Below are positions 1-9,640 of a stretch of 64,000 nucleotides of DNA, one piece after another (positions within the stretch are counted from its first letter, which is position 1; each line of letters starts with the position of its first letter). Below the pieces are notes generated by a model that saw nothing but the letters and a program-made list of their open reading frames with translations, did not search any database and had not been told where the DNA came from. The position numbers and the translations under genes were made by a program. Origin of the DNA: CAYVQE01 sp964633205 (lineage in GTDB: Bacteria > Myxococcota > B64-G9); contig CAZWFN010000010.1 in the NCBI GenBank assembly GCA_964633205.1, forward strand, positions 1-64,000, read 5' to 3'.

Positions 1-96
1 CTCCTGGCCCGGCAGCTAGACGTAGCGCTGTTTTGCTGACAGCGCGGATGCCTCGGAAATCAGGGCCGCTTGTGCCGCGGTGCTTTCAGCGCTAGC

Positions 97-1317
97 ATGG
101 AGGTCGTGGCCAGCAGACTCAGCGAGCGCAGACCAATACGCCCGGGCGGCATTCGTGCACTGCACGCCGCCGGCGCCCTGGGACTGTGTCTGCTGTGGGC
201 TGTGGCCGGCTGCAGCTCGGGTTCGGGCCAGCCTACCGACGGCGGCGCCGACGGGATGGGGGACGGCGACGACCGGGTGGCTTGCGAGCCGGGCCAGACC
301 CGCTGCTACTACCAGGAGTACCAGGAGTGTCGCGACGGCTGGTTCACCACCGTCGAGACCTGCCGCGAACCGCTGGTCTGCGCCCAGGACCTGGGCTGCA
401 CAGCTTGCAACCCGGGCTTGCCCACCGTGTGCGTCGACGGCGACGTCTACGCCTGCGAGCCGGACGGCAGCATCGGCGCGCTGGTGGAACGCTGCGCCGC
501 CGGCTGTCGCTACGGCGCCTGCGAGGGGGGTTGCAGCGCCGCCTCGCAGCTGATCTACGTGGTCGACGACAGCTACCGCCTGCTGAGCTTCAGCCCGCAG
601 GACGACGCCAACGCGTTCGAGCTGGTCTGCGAGCTGGACTGCCCGGCCGGCCCATCCTGGCCGGCCTGGGGCGCCGGCGGCACGGCCACCCCGTTTTCGA
701 TGTCGGTCGATCGCTCGGCCCGGGCCTGGGTGCTCTACACCAGCGGTGAGATCTTCTGGGTCGACACCGCCAGCGGCCACTGCAGCGCCAGCGACTGGGT
801 GGCCGACGCCGGCGGCTTCGAGCTGTTCGGCATGGGCTTCGTCTCGGACGAAACCGGCTCGGAGACCGAGACCCTGTACATCGCCGGCGGCCTGGTGGGT
901 GAGCTGGCCGGCGGTCGCATCGCGGGCGTGGATCCCGATACGCTGCAGGTGGCGCCGGTCGGTCCGGTGCCGGCGGCCGAGTACAGCCCGGAGCTGACCG
1001 GAACCGGCGAGGCCCGTTTCTACGCCTACTTCCCCGGCCAGAACGACTCCTTCGTGGCCGAGCTGAGCAAGGTCGACGGCGGCATCGTGCAGCGCTGGGA
1101 TCTGCCCCCCTTGGGCGGCACGGTGCGCGCCTGGGCCTTCGCCCACTGGGGCGGCAAGTTCTACATCTTCGTCACCGTGCGCGAAGGCGACGGCAACAAC
1201 TCGCAGGTGCTGCGCCTGGACCCGGACAGCGGCCAGACCGACACCATTCTCGAGGACCTGCCCTACATCATCGTCGGCGCCGGTGTCTCCACCTGCGCCC
1301 CGACTTATGAGCCATAA
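97..1317 (+). CDS. Cys-rich secreted lipoprotein, unknown function
   Basis: 406 residues. The N-terminal signal segment ends in a lipobox (AVAGC, Cys about residue 39), so it should be an acylated envelope lipoprotein. After a Gly/Asp linker comes a Cys-rich stretch (about residues 55-150) with paired CxxG/CxxC-like spacings, as in disulfide-rich extracellular proteins of Myxococcota. The rest has no recognised motif; its alternating Gly, Asp and aromatic residues hint at a beta-propeller-like fold. ATG 97 is preferred because it gives a compact signal peptide; a TTG 27 bases upstream is the alternative. Its 3' end overlaps the end of the convergent protease gene by 50 bases. Function unknown. 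Confidence 0.7.
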   Translation: MEVVASRLSERRPIRPGGIRALHAAGALGLCLLWAVAGCSSGSGQPTDGGADGMGDGDDRVACEPGQTRCYYQEYQECRDGWFTTVETCREPLVCAQDLGCTACNPGLPTVCVDGDVYACEPDGSIGALVERCAAGCRYGACEGGCSAASQLIYVVDDSYRLLSFSPQDDANAFELVCELDCPAGPSWPAWGAGGTATPFSMSVDRSARAWVLYTSGEIFWVDTASGHCSASDWVADAGGFELFGMGFVSDETGSETETLYIAGGLVGELAGGRIAGVDPDTLQVAPVGPVPAAEYSPELTGTGEARFYAYFPGQNDSFVAELSKVDGGIVQRWDLPPLGGTVRAWAFAHWGGKFYIFVTVREGDGNNSQVLRLDPDSGQTDTILEDLPYIIVGAGVSTCAPTYEP

Positions 1318-2632
1318 CCCCTACTGACAGCAGCAGACCGAGCAGGCCGGCGGCGGACGGGCCGCCCGCCGGAGCGTGGGCGCAGCCGGACTCGGCCGGC
1401 GGCTCCTGGCAGACCCCGGCCTGGCAGGTGGCCCGCGCCCCACAGATGCTGCCGTCCGCGACCGGCTGGTGGATGCAGCCTTGCTCGATCGAGCACAGGT
1501 CCTCGGTGCAGGGGTTCTCGTCGAAGCAGGCCAGGCTGGAAGGCTGGAACACGCAGCCGGTGGCCGGATCGCACAGGTCCTTGGTGCAGGCCACCCCGTC
1601 CGCACACTCCAGCGGCCGGCCCGCCTGACAGCGGCCTTCCAGACACTGCTCTTGGCCGTTGCACAGGTTGCCGTCCGCGCAGTCGCTGCCGTCCGGCAAT
1701 GGCCGGCAGCGGCCCTCCTGGCCCGACAGGGCGCAGCTGTGGCAGCGGCCGTCGCAGTCCGCCTCGCAGCAGACTCCGTCGACGCAGCTCCATGACTCGC
1801 AGTCCTCGTCCCGGTCGCAGGCGACGCCGGCGGGTGCACCCAGGAAATCGGCGATGAAGGTCTCGAAGGCGTCGACCTTGGTGGCACAGCCGAAGTACTG
1901 GCACCCCTCGGCGGTGTAGGAGTTGACCCCGGCCACGTAGCGGATGCCCTCGCGCTCGATGAAGGCCGGCCCGCCGCTGTCGCCGGAGCAGATGCCGGTA
2001 TCGGCCTGGTCGATGCAGATGGTGTTCTGCTGGGCGTAGTGGCAGCCGTACGGGTTGGTACAGACCAGGTCCAGCGGCGCATGCATCCACATCTTCAGCC
2101 CATCGCTGCCCCAGGAATTGACCCCGAAGCCGACGAACAGCAGCGCGCTGCCGCGATCGGCATCGGTCACCTGCAGCGCCGCCGGCAGCGCCGGCACCGG
2201 CACCGCATCCGCAGGCGGATCGCGCTCGAGCCGGAGCAGCGCGATGTCGTTGCGGATTCGGTCCGCATCCCAGTCCGGGTGCAAGCGCAGCTCGACCACC
2301 TCGCGGGTGGCGCCCGACATGCGGTCCTCGCCGAAGCGCACGGTCACCCGCTCGGGGGTCAGCTCATCGATGTCCAGACAGTGGGCGGCCAGCAGCACCA
2401 CCCGGCGCGAGATCAGGGTGCCGCTGCACATGAACGCCCCGCCGCCGGGGGAATATGACTCGACCAGCACCACCTCCGGATACTCGCCCGCCTCGGCCAG
2501 GGTGCCGCCCAGGATGGGCTGGCCGCGGTGGGTCCAGTCGCCGGCCGGCTCCGGCTGCGGTGCTTCCGGACCGCAGGCTGCTGCCAGCAGCAGCAACCCG
2601 ACCGCGCTCCAGCGCCGACTCCACGTTCGCAT
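1268..2632 (-). CDS. S1 (chymotrypsin-fold) serine protease with Cys-rich tail and MYXO-CTERM-like anchor
   Basis: 454 residues. A lipobox-like signal (LLAAAC, Cys20) is followed by a propeptide and the mature-end motif ILGGT near residue 40. The catalytic triad is visible: His84 in LAAHC, Asp129 in NDIALL and Ser219 in GDSGGP. The residue six before the Ser, which sets S1 specificity, is Gly rather than the Asp of trypsin, so Arg/Lys preference is not expected. Residues about 290-415 are a disulfide-rich domain of repeated C-x(3-5)-C units. The end (GC, hydrophobic helix, then an Arg cluster) matches the MYXO-CTERM sorting signal layout, suggesting surface display. ATG 2632 has a GGAG-like site and leaves a proper signal peptide; longer starts read into the promoter region. 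Confidence 0.88.
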   Translation of the reverse strand: MRTWSRRWSAVGLLLLAAACGPEAPQPEPAGDWTHRGQPILGGTLAEAGEYPEVVLVESYSPGGGAFMCSGTLISRRVVLLAAHCLDIDELTPERVTVRFGEDRMSGATREVVELRLHPDWDADRIRNDIALLRLERDPPADAVPVPALPAALQVTDADRGSALLFVGFGVNSWGSDGLKMWMHAPLDLVCTNPYGCHYAQQNTICIDQADTGICSGDSGGPAFIEREGIRYVAGVNSYTAEGCQYFGCATKVDAFETFIADFLGAPAGVACDRDEDCESWSCVDGVCCEADCDGRCHSCALSGQEGRCRPLPDGSDCADGNLCNGQEQCLEGRCQAGRPLECADGVACTKDLCDPATGCVFQPSSLACFDENPCTEDLCSIEQGCIHQPVADGSICGARATCQAGVCQEPPAESGCAHAPAGGPSAAGLLGLLLSVGVMAHKSGRRWRHRRRR

Positions 2633-2709
2633 CACCGACTCCAGCCTCCCCCATCCAAGGCCCAGTCTACCGCCTCTGTCCGGCGGAGAAAAGGCCCGGG
2701 CCGCAATGG

Positions 2710-2738
2710 TTGACAAGCCTCCGCTGCCGTGGCATGAA
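2710..2738 (+). promoter_or_regulatory. Possible promoter for tRNA-Lys
   Basis: A perfect TTGACA (2710-2715) is followed after 17 bases by CATGAA, a weak -10. This would start transcription about 35 bases before the tRNA. A second candidate -10 (GATAAT, about 2769-2774) lies closer but has no good -35. Confidence 0.3.
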
Positions 2739-2779
2739 AGCGGTCGCGTGGCGCCCAAGGGCGCGTTTGATAATGCAAG

Positions 2780-2852
2780 GGGTCGTTAGCTCAGCTGGTA
2801 GAGCAGCGGACTCTTAATCCGCGGGCCAAAGGTTCGATTCCTTTACGACCCA
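2780..2852 (+). tRNA. tRNA-Lys (anticodon CTT)
   Basis: The cloverleaf is complete. Acceptor arms are GGGTCGT and ACGACCC with discriminator A. The anticodon stem GCGGA/TCCGC holds the loop CTCTTAA (anticodon CTT, decoding AAG), and the T arm AAAGG/CCTTT holds the loop TTCGATT. The 3' CCA is not encoded. A strong terminator follows 7 bases later. Confidence 0.97.
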
Positions 2853-2859
2853 TGCCACG

Positions 2860-2893
2860 GCCGGTGGCCCACTGGGCCACCGGCTTTTTTTTT
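2860..2893 (+). terminator. Rho-independent terminator after tRNA-Lys
   Basis: A perfect 11-base-pair GC-rich stem (GCCGGTGGCCC with GGGCCACCGGC), a 3-base loop and nine T residues. It ends only 3 bases before the ATG of the ABC transporter gene, so it also occupies that gene's leader. Confidence 0.95.
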
Positions 2894-2896
2894 GCC

Positions 2897-3831
<935 letters not shown>

Positions 3832-3835
<4 letters not shown>

Positions 3836-4608
3836 ACCGCGAGGCCCCTGGCAGCTGGGTGGCCATCTGGGCCGTGCTGCGGCGCGACCTGCGCGTCTGG
3901 CGCCGTTTCTTCTGGGCCTCGGTGGCGGGCGATTTGGTCGAGCCGGTGCTCTACCTGTTGGCGCTGGGCTACGGGCTGGGCAGCCTGATCGATGGCGTTG
4001 CAGGCATGAGCTACACGCGTTTCATCGCCCCCGGGCTGGTAGTCACCGCCGCGCTCTACTCGGCCACCTTCGAGGCCACCTACGGCACCTATACCCGCAT
4101 GGTGCCGCAACGCATCTTCGAGTCCATGCTGGCCACCCCGCTGCGCAGCGGCGAAATCCTGATCGGCGAGGTGCTCTACGCGGCGGCCAAGGCGACCGTG
4201 GCCGGCTGCGCGGTGCTTGCGGTCAGCGCTGGCTTGGGCCTGGTCGACGCCTGGACCGCCCTGTTGGTACCGCCGCTGTGTCTGCTCTGCGGAGTCGCGT
4301 TCGGCGGGCTGGCGGCCCTGTTCACCTGCCTCAGCCCGGCCTACGACTTCTTCAACTACTACTTCACCCTGGCGGTCACCCCGATGGTTCTGTTCTCGGG
4401 GGTGTTCTTCCCGCTCGACCAACTGCCCGATTGGGCGCAGACCGCCGCCTGGGCCAGCCCACTGACCCACGCCACCGCGGCAGCCCACCATCTGTTCGCC
4501 GGCCGGCTCGAATTGGCGCTGCTGGCCGAGGTGGCCTGGTTGCTGGTCGCCGCCGCGCTGCCGCTGTGGCCGGCGGCGCGGCTGCTGCGGCGCCGGCTGG
4601 TCCGCTGA
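3832..4608 (+). CDS. ABC-2 type exporter permease, NodJ-like
   Basis: 258 residues with about six membrane segments. The motif GVFFPLDQLP (about residues 188-197) is characteristic of the NodJ/ABC-2 lipo-oligosaccharide exporter family. The start overlaps the ATPase stop (ATGA), so the two are translationally coupled and form one exporter in the inner membrane. True NodIJ exports Nod factor, but homologues are widespread in non-symbionts, so the substrate here cannot be named. Confidence 0.9.
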
Positions 4609-4621
4609 TCCGGGCGACGCC

Positions 4622-5242
4622 TCAGGCGAGGCCGGCCCGATCGATGGCCTCGACCAGCGCCCGCAAGGCGCGGCCGCGGTGGGAGATGCGGTTCTTCTCT
4701 TCCATGCCCAGCTCGGCCATGGTGCGGTCGAAGCCCGCGGGCACAAACAGCGGATCGTAACCGAAGCCGCTGCGCCCGCGCGGCGCGGACAGGATGCGCC
4801 CCGCGCACACGCCGCGGGCGGTCAGGGTGCGCTGGCCGGGTTCCACCAAGGCCATGGCGCAGACGAAACGGGCGCCGCGGCGCTCGGCGGGCAGCCCGTC
4901 GAGCGCGGCCAGCAGCTTGGCGTTGTTGGCCCGATCGCGTTCAGGCCCCTTGGCGTCGACGCCGGCCCAGCGCGCCGAGTACACCCCGGGCGCCCCATCC
5001 AACGCGTCGACCTGCAGTCCGGAGTCGTCGCCCAGACACCAGTCATCCGGCGCGGCCAACTCCGCCAGGGCCTGGGCCTTGGACAGCGCATTGCCGGCGA
5101 AGGTCTCGGCCTCTTCGGGCAGATCGACGCCTGGATCCAATCCGGCCTCGGCCATGGAGCGCACCTGCACGCCCCGCGCCCCCAACAGCCGACGCACCTC
5201 GGCGATCTTGCCGGCGTTGGTCGATGCCACCACCAGGTTCAT
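4622..5242 (-). CDS. rdgB: RdgB/HAM1 dITP/XTP pyrophosphatase
   Basis: 206 residues, normal for the family. It hydrolyses non-canonical purine nucleoside triphosphates (dITP, XTP) to monophosphates to keep the nucleotide pool clean. Visible motifs are the N-terminal STNAGKIAEV, the DDSGL acidic motif and GFGYDPLF near the C-terminus. The start at 5242 gives the canonical N-terminus (MNLVVAST) and overlaps the upstream amidase stop by 4 bases (ATGA), so the two genes are coupled. It is convergent with the ABC exporter genes. Confidence 0.95.
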   Translation of the reverse strand: MNLVVASTNAGKIAEVRRLLGARGVQVRSMAEAGLDPGVDLPEEAETFAGNALSKAQALAELAAPDDWCLGDDSGLQVDALDGAPGVYSARWAGVDAKGPERDRANNAKLLAALDGLPAERRGARFVCAMALVEPGQRTLTARGVCAGRILSAPRGRSGFGYDPLFVPAGFDRTMAELGMEEKNRISHRGRALRALVEAIDRAGLA

Positions 5243-6288
5243 GGCCGCGAGACCTGCTGGCCGTCGGGCGCCACCCGCTTGCGCTGCAACAGACGCCGGT
5301 AGTTGATCACCGCCATCCGCACCGCCTGGGCGATGCGACTCTGGGTTCGTTTGCGGCACAGCGCACGCTCCTCGGCGGCGTTGGTCAAAAAACCGAGCTC
5401 CAGCAGCACCGACGGCATGCGGGTGCCGCGCAGCACCACGAAGTCGGCCTGCTTGACACCCAGGTTGTCGAAGGGCAGCACCCGGGCCAGTTCCTGCTGC
5501 ACCAAGTGGGCGAAGCGGCTGGAGTCGCGCAGCGTCTCGGCCCGGCGCATGTCGGCCAGGATGGACTGGACGTGGTCGCGGCTGGCCGGGCGCTTTTCGC
5601 GCTGGGGGGCGTTCTCGGCCCGGGCCACCCGGCGGGCCTCCTCATCGGATGCTTCGAGCGAATGGAAGAATGTCTCGACGCCGCCGAAATCGGGACGCAC
5701 GAAGGCGTTGGCGTGGACGCTGATGAACAGGTCGGCATCGAGCTGGTTGGCCAGGTCGACCCGGTCCCACAGCGAGATGTGCTCGTCGCGCTCGCGGGTC
5801 ATGATCACCTGGACGCTGGGCAGTTGTTCGAGCAGGGTCTCGATGCGCTGCGCGATCCGCAGCACCAGCCCCTTCTCCAGGGTGCCGGCCACCCCGCGGC
5901 AGCCCTCTTCCGACCCGCCGTGGCCCGGGTCGATGACCACCAGCAGGCGGTCGTCGTCGGCCGGCGCGGGATCGGCCCGGGACCGCTGCCGCGACCAGGC
6001 TTGCGGCAGGCGACGGGCCAACTCTTCGCGGCTTGCCGCCGGCAACAAGGCGGGCACGAAACTGCCGACAAAATGCAGCTCGCCTGGACAGATCGGTCCG
6101 ATCATGCTCCCGACGAGGGCGTCGCGCACCTCCAGCGCCAGCCCGTCGGACAGCACCTCCATCCGGACCGGCTGTCGGGACTCGGTCAGCGAAAGCCCCG
6201 GCGCAGCCGGCGCTGACGCGCCGGCCAATGCCGCTGCCGGCATCAGCGACCACAGCCCCAAGCAGGTCCGCAGCCAGCCGCTGAGCAT
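5239..6288 (-). CDS. N-acetylmuramoyl-L-alanine amidase (Amidase_3 family)
   Basis: 349 residues with an N-terminal signal peptide, so periplasmic. The zinc-amidase domain shows IDPGHGG (first zinc His), an RERDEHISLWDR segment, FISVHANA (second His), GVETFF and, near the end, LLELGFLTN with the catalytic Glu. It cleaves the amide bond between MurNAc and the stem peptide, the reaction used in daughter-cell separation. The region before the catalytic domain (about residues 30-110) is beta-rich and could be a degenerate AMIN-type targeting domain. ATG 6288 has a strong GGAGGT site. It is transcribed with rdgB. Confidence 0.93.
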   Translation of the reverse strand: MLSGWLRTCLGLWSLMPAAALAGASAPAAPGLSLTESRQPVRMEVLSDGLALEVRDALVGSMIGPICPGELHFVGSFVPALLPAASREELARRLPQAWSRQRSRADPAPADDDRLLVVIDPGHGGSEEGCRGVAGTLEKGLVLRIAQRIETLLEQLPSVQVIMTRERDEHISLWDRVDLANQLDADLFISVHANAFVRPDFGGVETFFHSLEASDEEARRVARAENAPQREKRPASRDHVQSILADMRRAETLRDSSRFAHLVQQELARVLPFDNLGVKQADFVVLRGTRMPSVLLELGFLTNAAEERALCRKRTQSRIAQAVRMAVINYRRLLQRKRVAPDGQQVSRP

Positions 6289-6424
6289 GTCCACCTCCGG
6301 CCCAGATGCTACCGGGGCCCGGATGGCCCGGGCAAGTTTTTTTGCGATCCGGGCTTGCGTCGCGGCTCCCAATGTGGTATCCGTCAGCGCCCGTTTGTCA
6401 GCCTGGGCAGGGAGAGGAAGAACC

Positions 6425-6757
6425 ATGAGAAAAACCCCGTTGCAACAAGTCAAGGACCGATTCGGCAGCAAGGACAAGCTGGTCAGCGAGCTGATGGGCC
6501 TGATGAAGCGGCCGTCCGATCTGACCAAGGATCAGTTCAAAAAGAAGCTGCTGGCCCAGTCCAACCAGAAGCTGTTGAACCTGCACACCCGGGAGAGCCG
6601 CATCAAGGAACGATTCGGCAACCGCGACAAGCTGATCGATTCACTGCTGCAGGCTGGCCAGGGCAAGAGCAAGAAGGAAGACAGCGGCTACCGGCTCCAC
6701 CTGGAGAAGCGCACCAACGGCCAGCTGCTGGACATGGCCCGCCGCCACTCCCTGTAG
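6425..6757 (+). CDS. Small basic protein with duplicated RFG-DKL motif, unknown function
   Basis: 110 residues, Lys-rich, no signal peptide. The motif VKDRFGSKDKLVSEL near the start recurs about 50 residues later as IKERFGNRDKLIDSL, so the protein is built from two copies of one helical unit. ATG 6425 follows a purine-rich GGAGAGGAAG site. It stands alone between the divergent amidase and the convergent HEAT-repeat gene. I do not recognise a named family. A nucleic-acid or protein-binding role would fit the charge but is a guess. Confidence 0.75.
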   Translation: MRKTPLQQVKDRFGSKDKLVSELMGLMKRPSDLTKDQFKKKLLAQSNQKLLNLHTRESRIKERFGNRDKLIDSLLQAGQGKSKKEDSGYRLHLEKRTNGQLLDMARRHSL

Positions 6758-6815
6758 GCCACACTCGAGCCCCCCGCCCGAAGAGAGTGGGGTCCACGAA
6801 ATCAATCGATCGGCG

Positions 6816-7922
6816 TCAAGGTCGAATTTTGCGCAGGGCGCGCTCGATGCTCTCGACGAAGCGCGGGTCGGACTCCGTTTTCAACAGATACTCCAGCGCC
6901 GGGATGGCCCGCGGATCTCCGGCGTCGCCGAGGGCGAACACGGCCCGGCGGCGCACGTAGGGGTCCTCGTGGCGCAGCAGATCCATCAAGGCGTCGACGG
7001 CCGTGCGGCCACCGTGGAGGCCCAGCAGTTGAATCGCCCGACTGCGCAACCGCTTGTCTTGCGAACCGAGCTGCCCGATCAGCGCCGGTATATCGAGCTG
7101 CTTCTTGAGCTCGCGCAACGCGGTGGCGGCTTCTTTTTTGACCTCGGGCACCACATCGGGCGCCACCAGCAAATCGGCCAGCGGCTCGATCAGGGCCGCT
7201 GAGCGCATCTCGCCCACCAGACGGGCGGCGGCGGCCTGGACCCGGTAGCGGTCGCGGCGTTCCAGGGCTTGGCGCAACAAGGCGATGCGTTGCTCTTCCG
7301 AGTAGCCGCGCAGCGCCACGATGGCCTTGTCGCGCACATCCTCGTCGCGATCGCCCAGCGCCAGCACCAGCGCCGACCGGGCCGCCGGCAGGTCCAGTTG
7401 GGCCAGCACCGCCACGGCCGCCGACCGCTCGCGCCGGTTGCTGCTGCTCAGCGCCGCGATGTAATGATCGAGCGTCTCCTGCCCGGCCAGCTGCTCCAGG
7501 GCCCGCTGGGCTTCCTTGCGCACGAAGGGCTCTTCGTCGCCCAACAGCCCGAACAAAGGCTCGACCGCGTGGACCGCGGCCGGCAGCCCCAGGTTCCCCA
7601 AGGCCCGCGCGGCCGCGCCACGCACGACGTAGTTGTCGTCGCGCAGAGCCGAGCGCAGGGGCCGAACCGCACGGGCATCGCCCAGCCGGCCCAGCAACAC
7701 CGCCGCCTTCAGTCTCACCTTGAAGCTGGAAGACTCTTCGAGCTTGGCGGCGAGGAAGGTGACCTTGTCTTCGGCCGCATCATCGACCGCCTGGACAGGG
7801 GCCGGCAGCATCAACACGGCGGACCACAACAGGCCCGCCAACACCAGCCAAGATGTGCGGTGGTTCTGCCGCGGCCGGGCCCGGACATCGCCAAAGATGA
7901 CAGGTCTGGTTTCAATAGCCAT
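6816..7922 (-). CDS. Secreted HEAT-repeat protein
   Basis: 368 residues. The N-terminus has a hydrophobic signal segment (about residues 24-45, ending PAPVQA). The rest is a tandem array of about nine HEAT/PBS-lyase-type helical repeats, with recurrent phrases such as LGRLGDARAVRPL, RGAAARALG and ALGDAGDPRAI. Such solenoids are protein-interaction scaffolds with no catalytic residues. It is divergent from the HEAT lipoprotein gene and shares with it a 149-base promoter region. Partner unknown. Confidence 0.85.
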   Translation of the reverse strand: MAIETRPVIFGDVRARPRQNHRTSWLVLAGLLWSAVLMLPAPVQAVDDAAEDKVTFLAAKLEESSSFKVRLKAAVLLGRLGDARAVRPLRSALRDDNYVVRGAAARALGNLGLPAAVHAVEPLFGLLGDEEPFVRKEAQRALEQLAGQETLDHYIAALSSSNRRERSAAVAVLAQLDLPAARSALVLALGDRDEDVRDKAIVALRGYSEEQRIALLRQALERRDRYRVQAAAARLVGEMRSAALIEPLADLLVAPDVVPEVKKEAATALRELKKQLDIPALIGQLGSQDKRLRSRAIQLLGLHGGRTAVDALMDLLRHEDPYVRRRAVFALGDAGDPRAIPALEYLLKTESDPRFVESIERALRKIRP

Positions 7923-7938
7923 TTAGATCCAGAGCGTT

Positions 7939-7966
7939 ATCATAGGCCACGGGTCTTGCCAAGCAA
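7939..7966 (-). promoter_or_regulatory. Candidate promoter for the minus-strand HEAT-repeat gene
   Basis: Read on the minus strand: TTGCTT, 16 bases, TATGAT. The predicted start is about 10 bases from the ATG, so the leader would be very short. Confidence 0.45.
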
Positions 7967-7975
7967 TTTTTTCCG

Positions 7976-8005
7976 TTGACTAGTCGGCCCCTTCGGCGGT
8001 ATGCA
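7976..8005 (+). promoter_or_regulatory. Candidate promoter for the HEAT lipoprotein gene
   Basis: TTGACT, 18 bases, TATGCA. It is divergent from, and adjacent to, the candidate promoter of the other HEAT gene, so the two may be co-regulated. Confidence 0.4.
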
Positions 8006-8071
8006 CTGAGACGATCCGGAAATGGAAGCGTCTCGCGAATCACACCGTCCGCCCCCGAATGGAGGTTGCCC

Positions 8072-9613
8072 GTGAAAATTCGAACCTTCTTGACAATGCT
8101 GACTCTCGCCGCATTCCTGGCGCCCGGCTGCCAGAAAAAATGCAAAAAAGACGATGAGTCGTCCTGTTGGATTGATGCGTTGCAGGATCCGGAGCAGGTC
8201 GAGGATGCCGTGGCCGAGCTCAAGAGCCGGAACGAGAAATCGGCCGAATCCGCCTTCCTGGAGGTGTTCAAGGCCAGCGCCGACCGGCCCAAAGTGCGCG
8301 AAGAAATCGCCGAGGCCTTCGAGGACTGGAAGACCGAGGCGGCTGTCGGGCCCATGATCGAGGCGATCGACTACACCGTCGGGCCCGACAAGGACGGGCG
8401 CAAGGCCAAGGCGTCCAACCGCGCCAACCAGAAGATCGCCTCGGCGCTCGGCGCCATCGGTGACAAGCGAGCGGTGGACCCCTTGCTGCGCTTGCTCAAG
8501 GTCACCAAGAACCCCTATGTCAAGCGTGCTGCCATCCGGGCGCTCGGCGAGTTGAAGGCCCAAAAGGCGGTCGATCCACTGTTGGCCATCCTCGAGGACA
8601 AGAACGACCACAAGACCATCCGAGCCAACGCGGTTCACGCCCTGGGCGAGATCGGCGATCCCAAGGTGGTGCCCCACCTGATCCGCGCGCTGTACCAGGA
8701 AAAGGCCTTCTTCTTCTCCCACGCCAACCTGGCGCTGGTGAAGATCGGCGAGCCGGCCGTGGAGCCGCTGATCGAGACCATGAAGGGCGAGAATGCCGAT
8801 ATCCGCCGCATGCTCGAGGGCAACGTCGAAGTGCTCAAAGGCGCCCTGGAGGCCAATGCGGCCCAGGTTCTCGGCGACATCGGCTCGAAAAAGGCGGTCG
8901 GGCCGCTGCTGGACATGATCGAAGAAGTCTCCAAGTGGGAGAGTGCCAACAAGCTGATCGTCATGACGCGCCTGATCGCGGCGCTGGGCGACATCGGCGC
9001 CAGCGAGGCCATCGAGCCGATCACCTCCAGCTACCTCAAGACCGAGTTCTGGGACGTCAATACGGTGGTGGCCACCGCGCTGACGTTCATCGGCGACCGC
9101 TCGGTGGTCGACAAGCTGATCGAGGTGGCGACCGAGGCCGAGATGCATCCCCGAGCGCGGGTGCCGCTGATCGAGGCCATCGGCAATCTGGGCACCGACG
9201 AGCACCTGCCGGCGGTCGAAAAGCTGGAAAAAAAATACAAGGACCGCAAGTTGAGCGAGGCCATCGCCAAGACGCTCAACCGCCTGAAGGCCTATGCCAG
9301 CTGCAAGCAGAAGGTGTCCTGCTGGATCGACAAGCTCGAGGCCGACAAGGCCGAGGTGCGGGAGAAAGCCGCCTACGAGCTGGGCCAGCTGGGTGAGGAA
9401 AAAGCCATCGAGCCGCTGATCGAGGCGGCCGACGATCCCAGCGAGCTGGTCCGCTGGGGCGTCATCTTCGCTTTCACCAAGCTCGACTCCAAGAAGCCGA
9501 TCCCCGCGCTGGAGGAGCTGGTCTACGAGAAGGAGAGGGGCAGCCCGCGGTTCAAGGTGGTCAACAGCAAGTACAAGCGGCTGATCGCCCGTCTGAAGCG
9601 CACCGGGAAGTAA
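8072..9613 (+). CDS. HEAT-repeat lipoprotein
   Basis: 513 residues. The start is GTG 8072, fixed by a GGAGGT site 5 bases upstream and by the signal peptide it creates; the lipobox LAPGC places the lipid on Cys20. HEAT repeats fill most of the protein (GDKRAVDPLLRLL, GELKAQKAVDPLL, GEIGDPKVVPHLI, GDIGSKKAVGPLL and others). The phrase SCWID occurs both just after the lipobox (about residue 31) and again near residue 416, each time opening a new repeat block, so the protein looks like two fused modules of one ancestor. It is probably a periplasm-facing scaffold anchored in a membrane. No enzymatic motif. Confidence 0.85.
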   Translation: MKIRTFLTMLTLAAFLAPGCQKKCKKDDESSCWIDALQDPEQVEDAVAELKSRNEKSAESAFLEVFKASADRPKVREEIAEAFEDWKTEAAVGPMIEAIDYTVGPDKDGRKAKASNRANQKIASALGAIGDKRAVDPLLRLLKVTKNPYVKRAAIRALGELKAQKAVDPLLAILEDKNDHKTIRANAVHALGEIGDPKVVPHLIRALYQEKAFFFSHANLALVKIGEPAVEPLIETMKGENADIRRMLEGNVEVLKGALEANAAQVLGDIGSKKAVGPLLDMIEEVSKWESANKLIVMTRLIAALGDIGASEAIEPITSSYLKTEFWDVNTVVATALTFIGDRSVVDKLIEVATEAEMHPRARVPLIEAIGNLGTDEHLPAVEKLEKKYKDRKLSEAIAKTLNRLKAYASCKQKVSCWIDKLEADKAEVREKAAYELGQLGEEKAIEPLIEAADDPSELVRWGVIFAFTKLDSKKPIPALEELVYEKERGSPRFKVVNSKYKRLIARLKRTGK

Positions 9614-9640
9614 GTCGGCTGCCCCGGCTTCGAGCCCGCC

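Noticed and set aside
2852..2896. In-frame ATG at 2852 as the start of the ABC ATPase
   Set aside because: It overlaps the last base of the tRNA and runs through the terminator stem and poly-T, giving GFFF; the ATPase fold begins at 2897.
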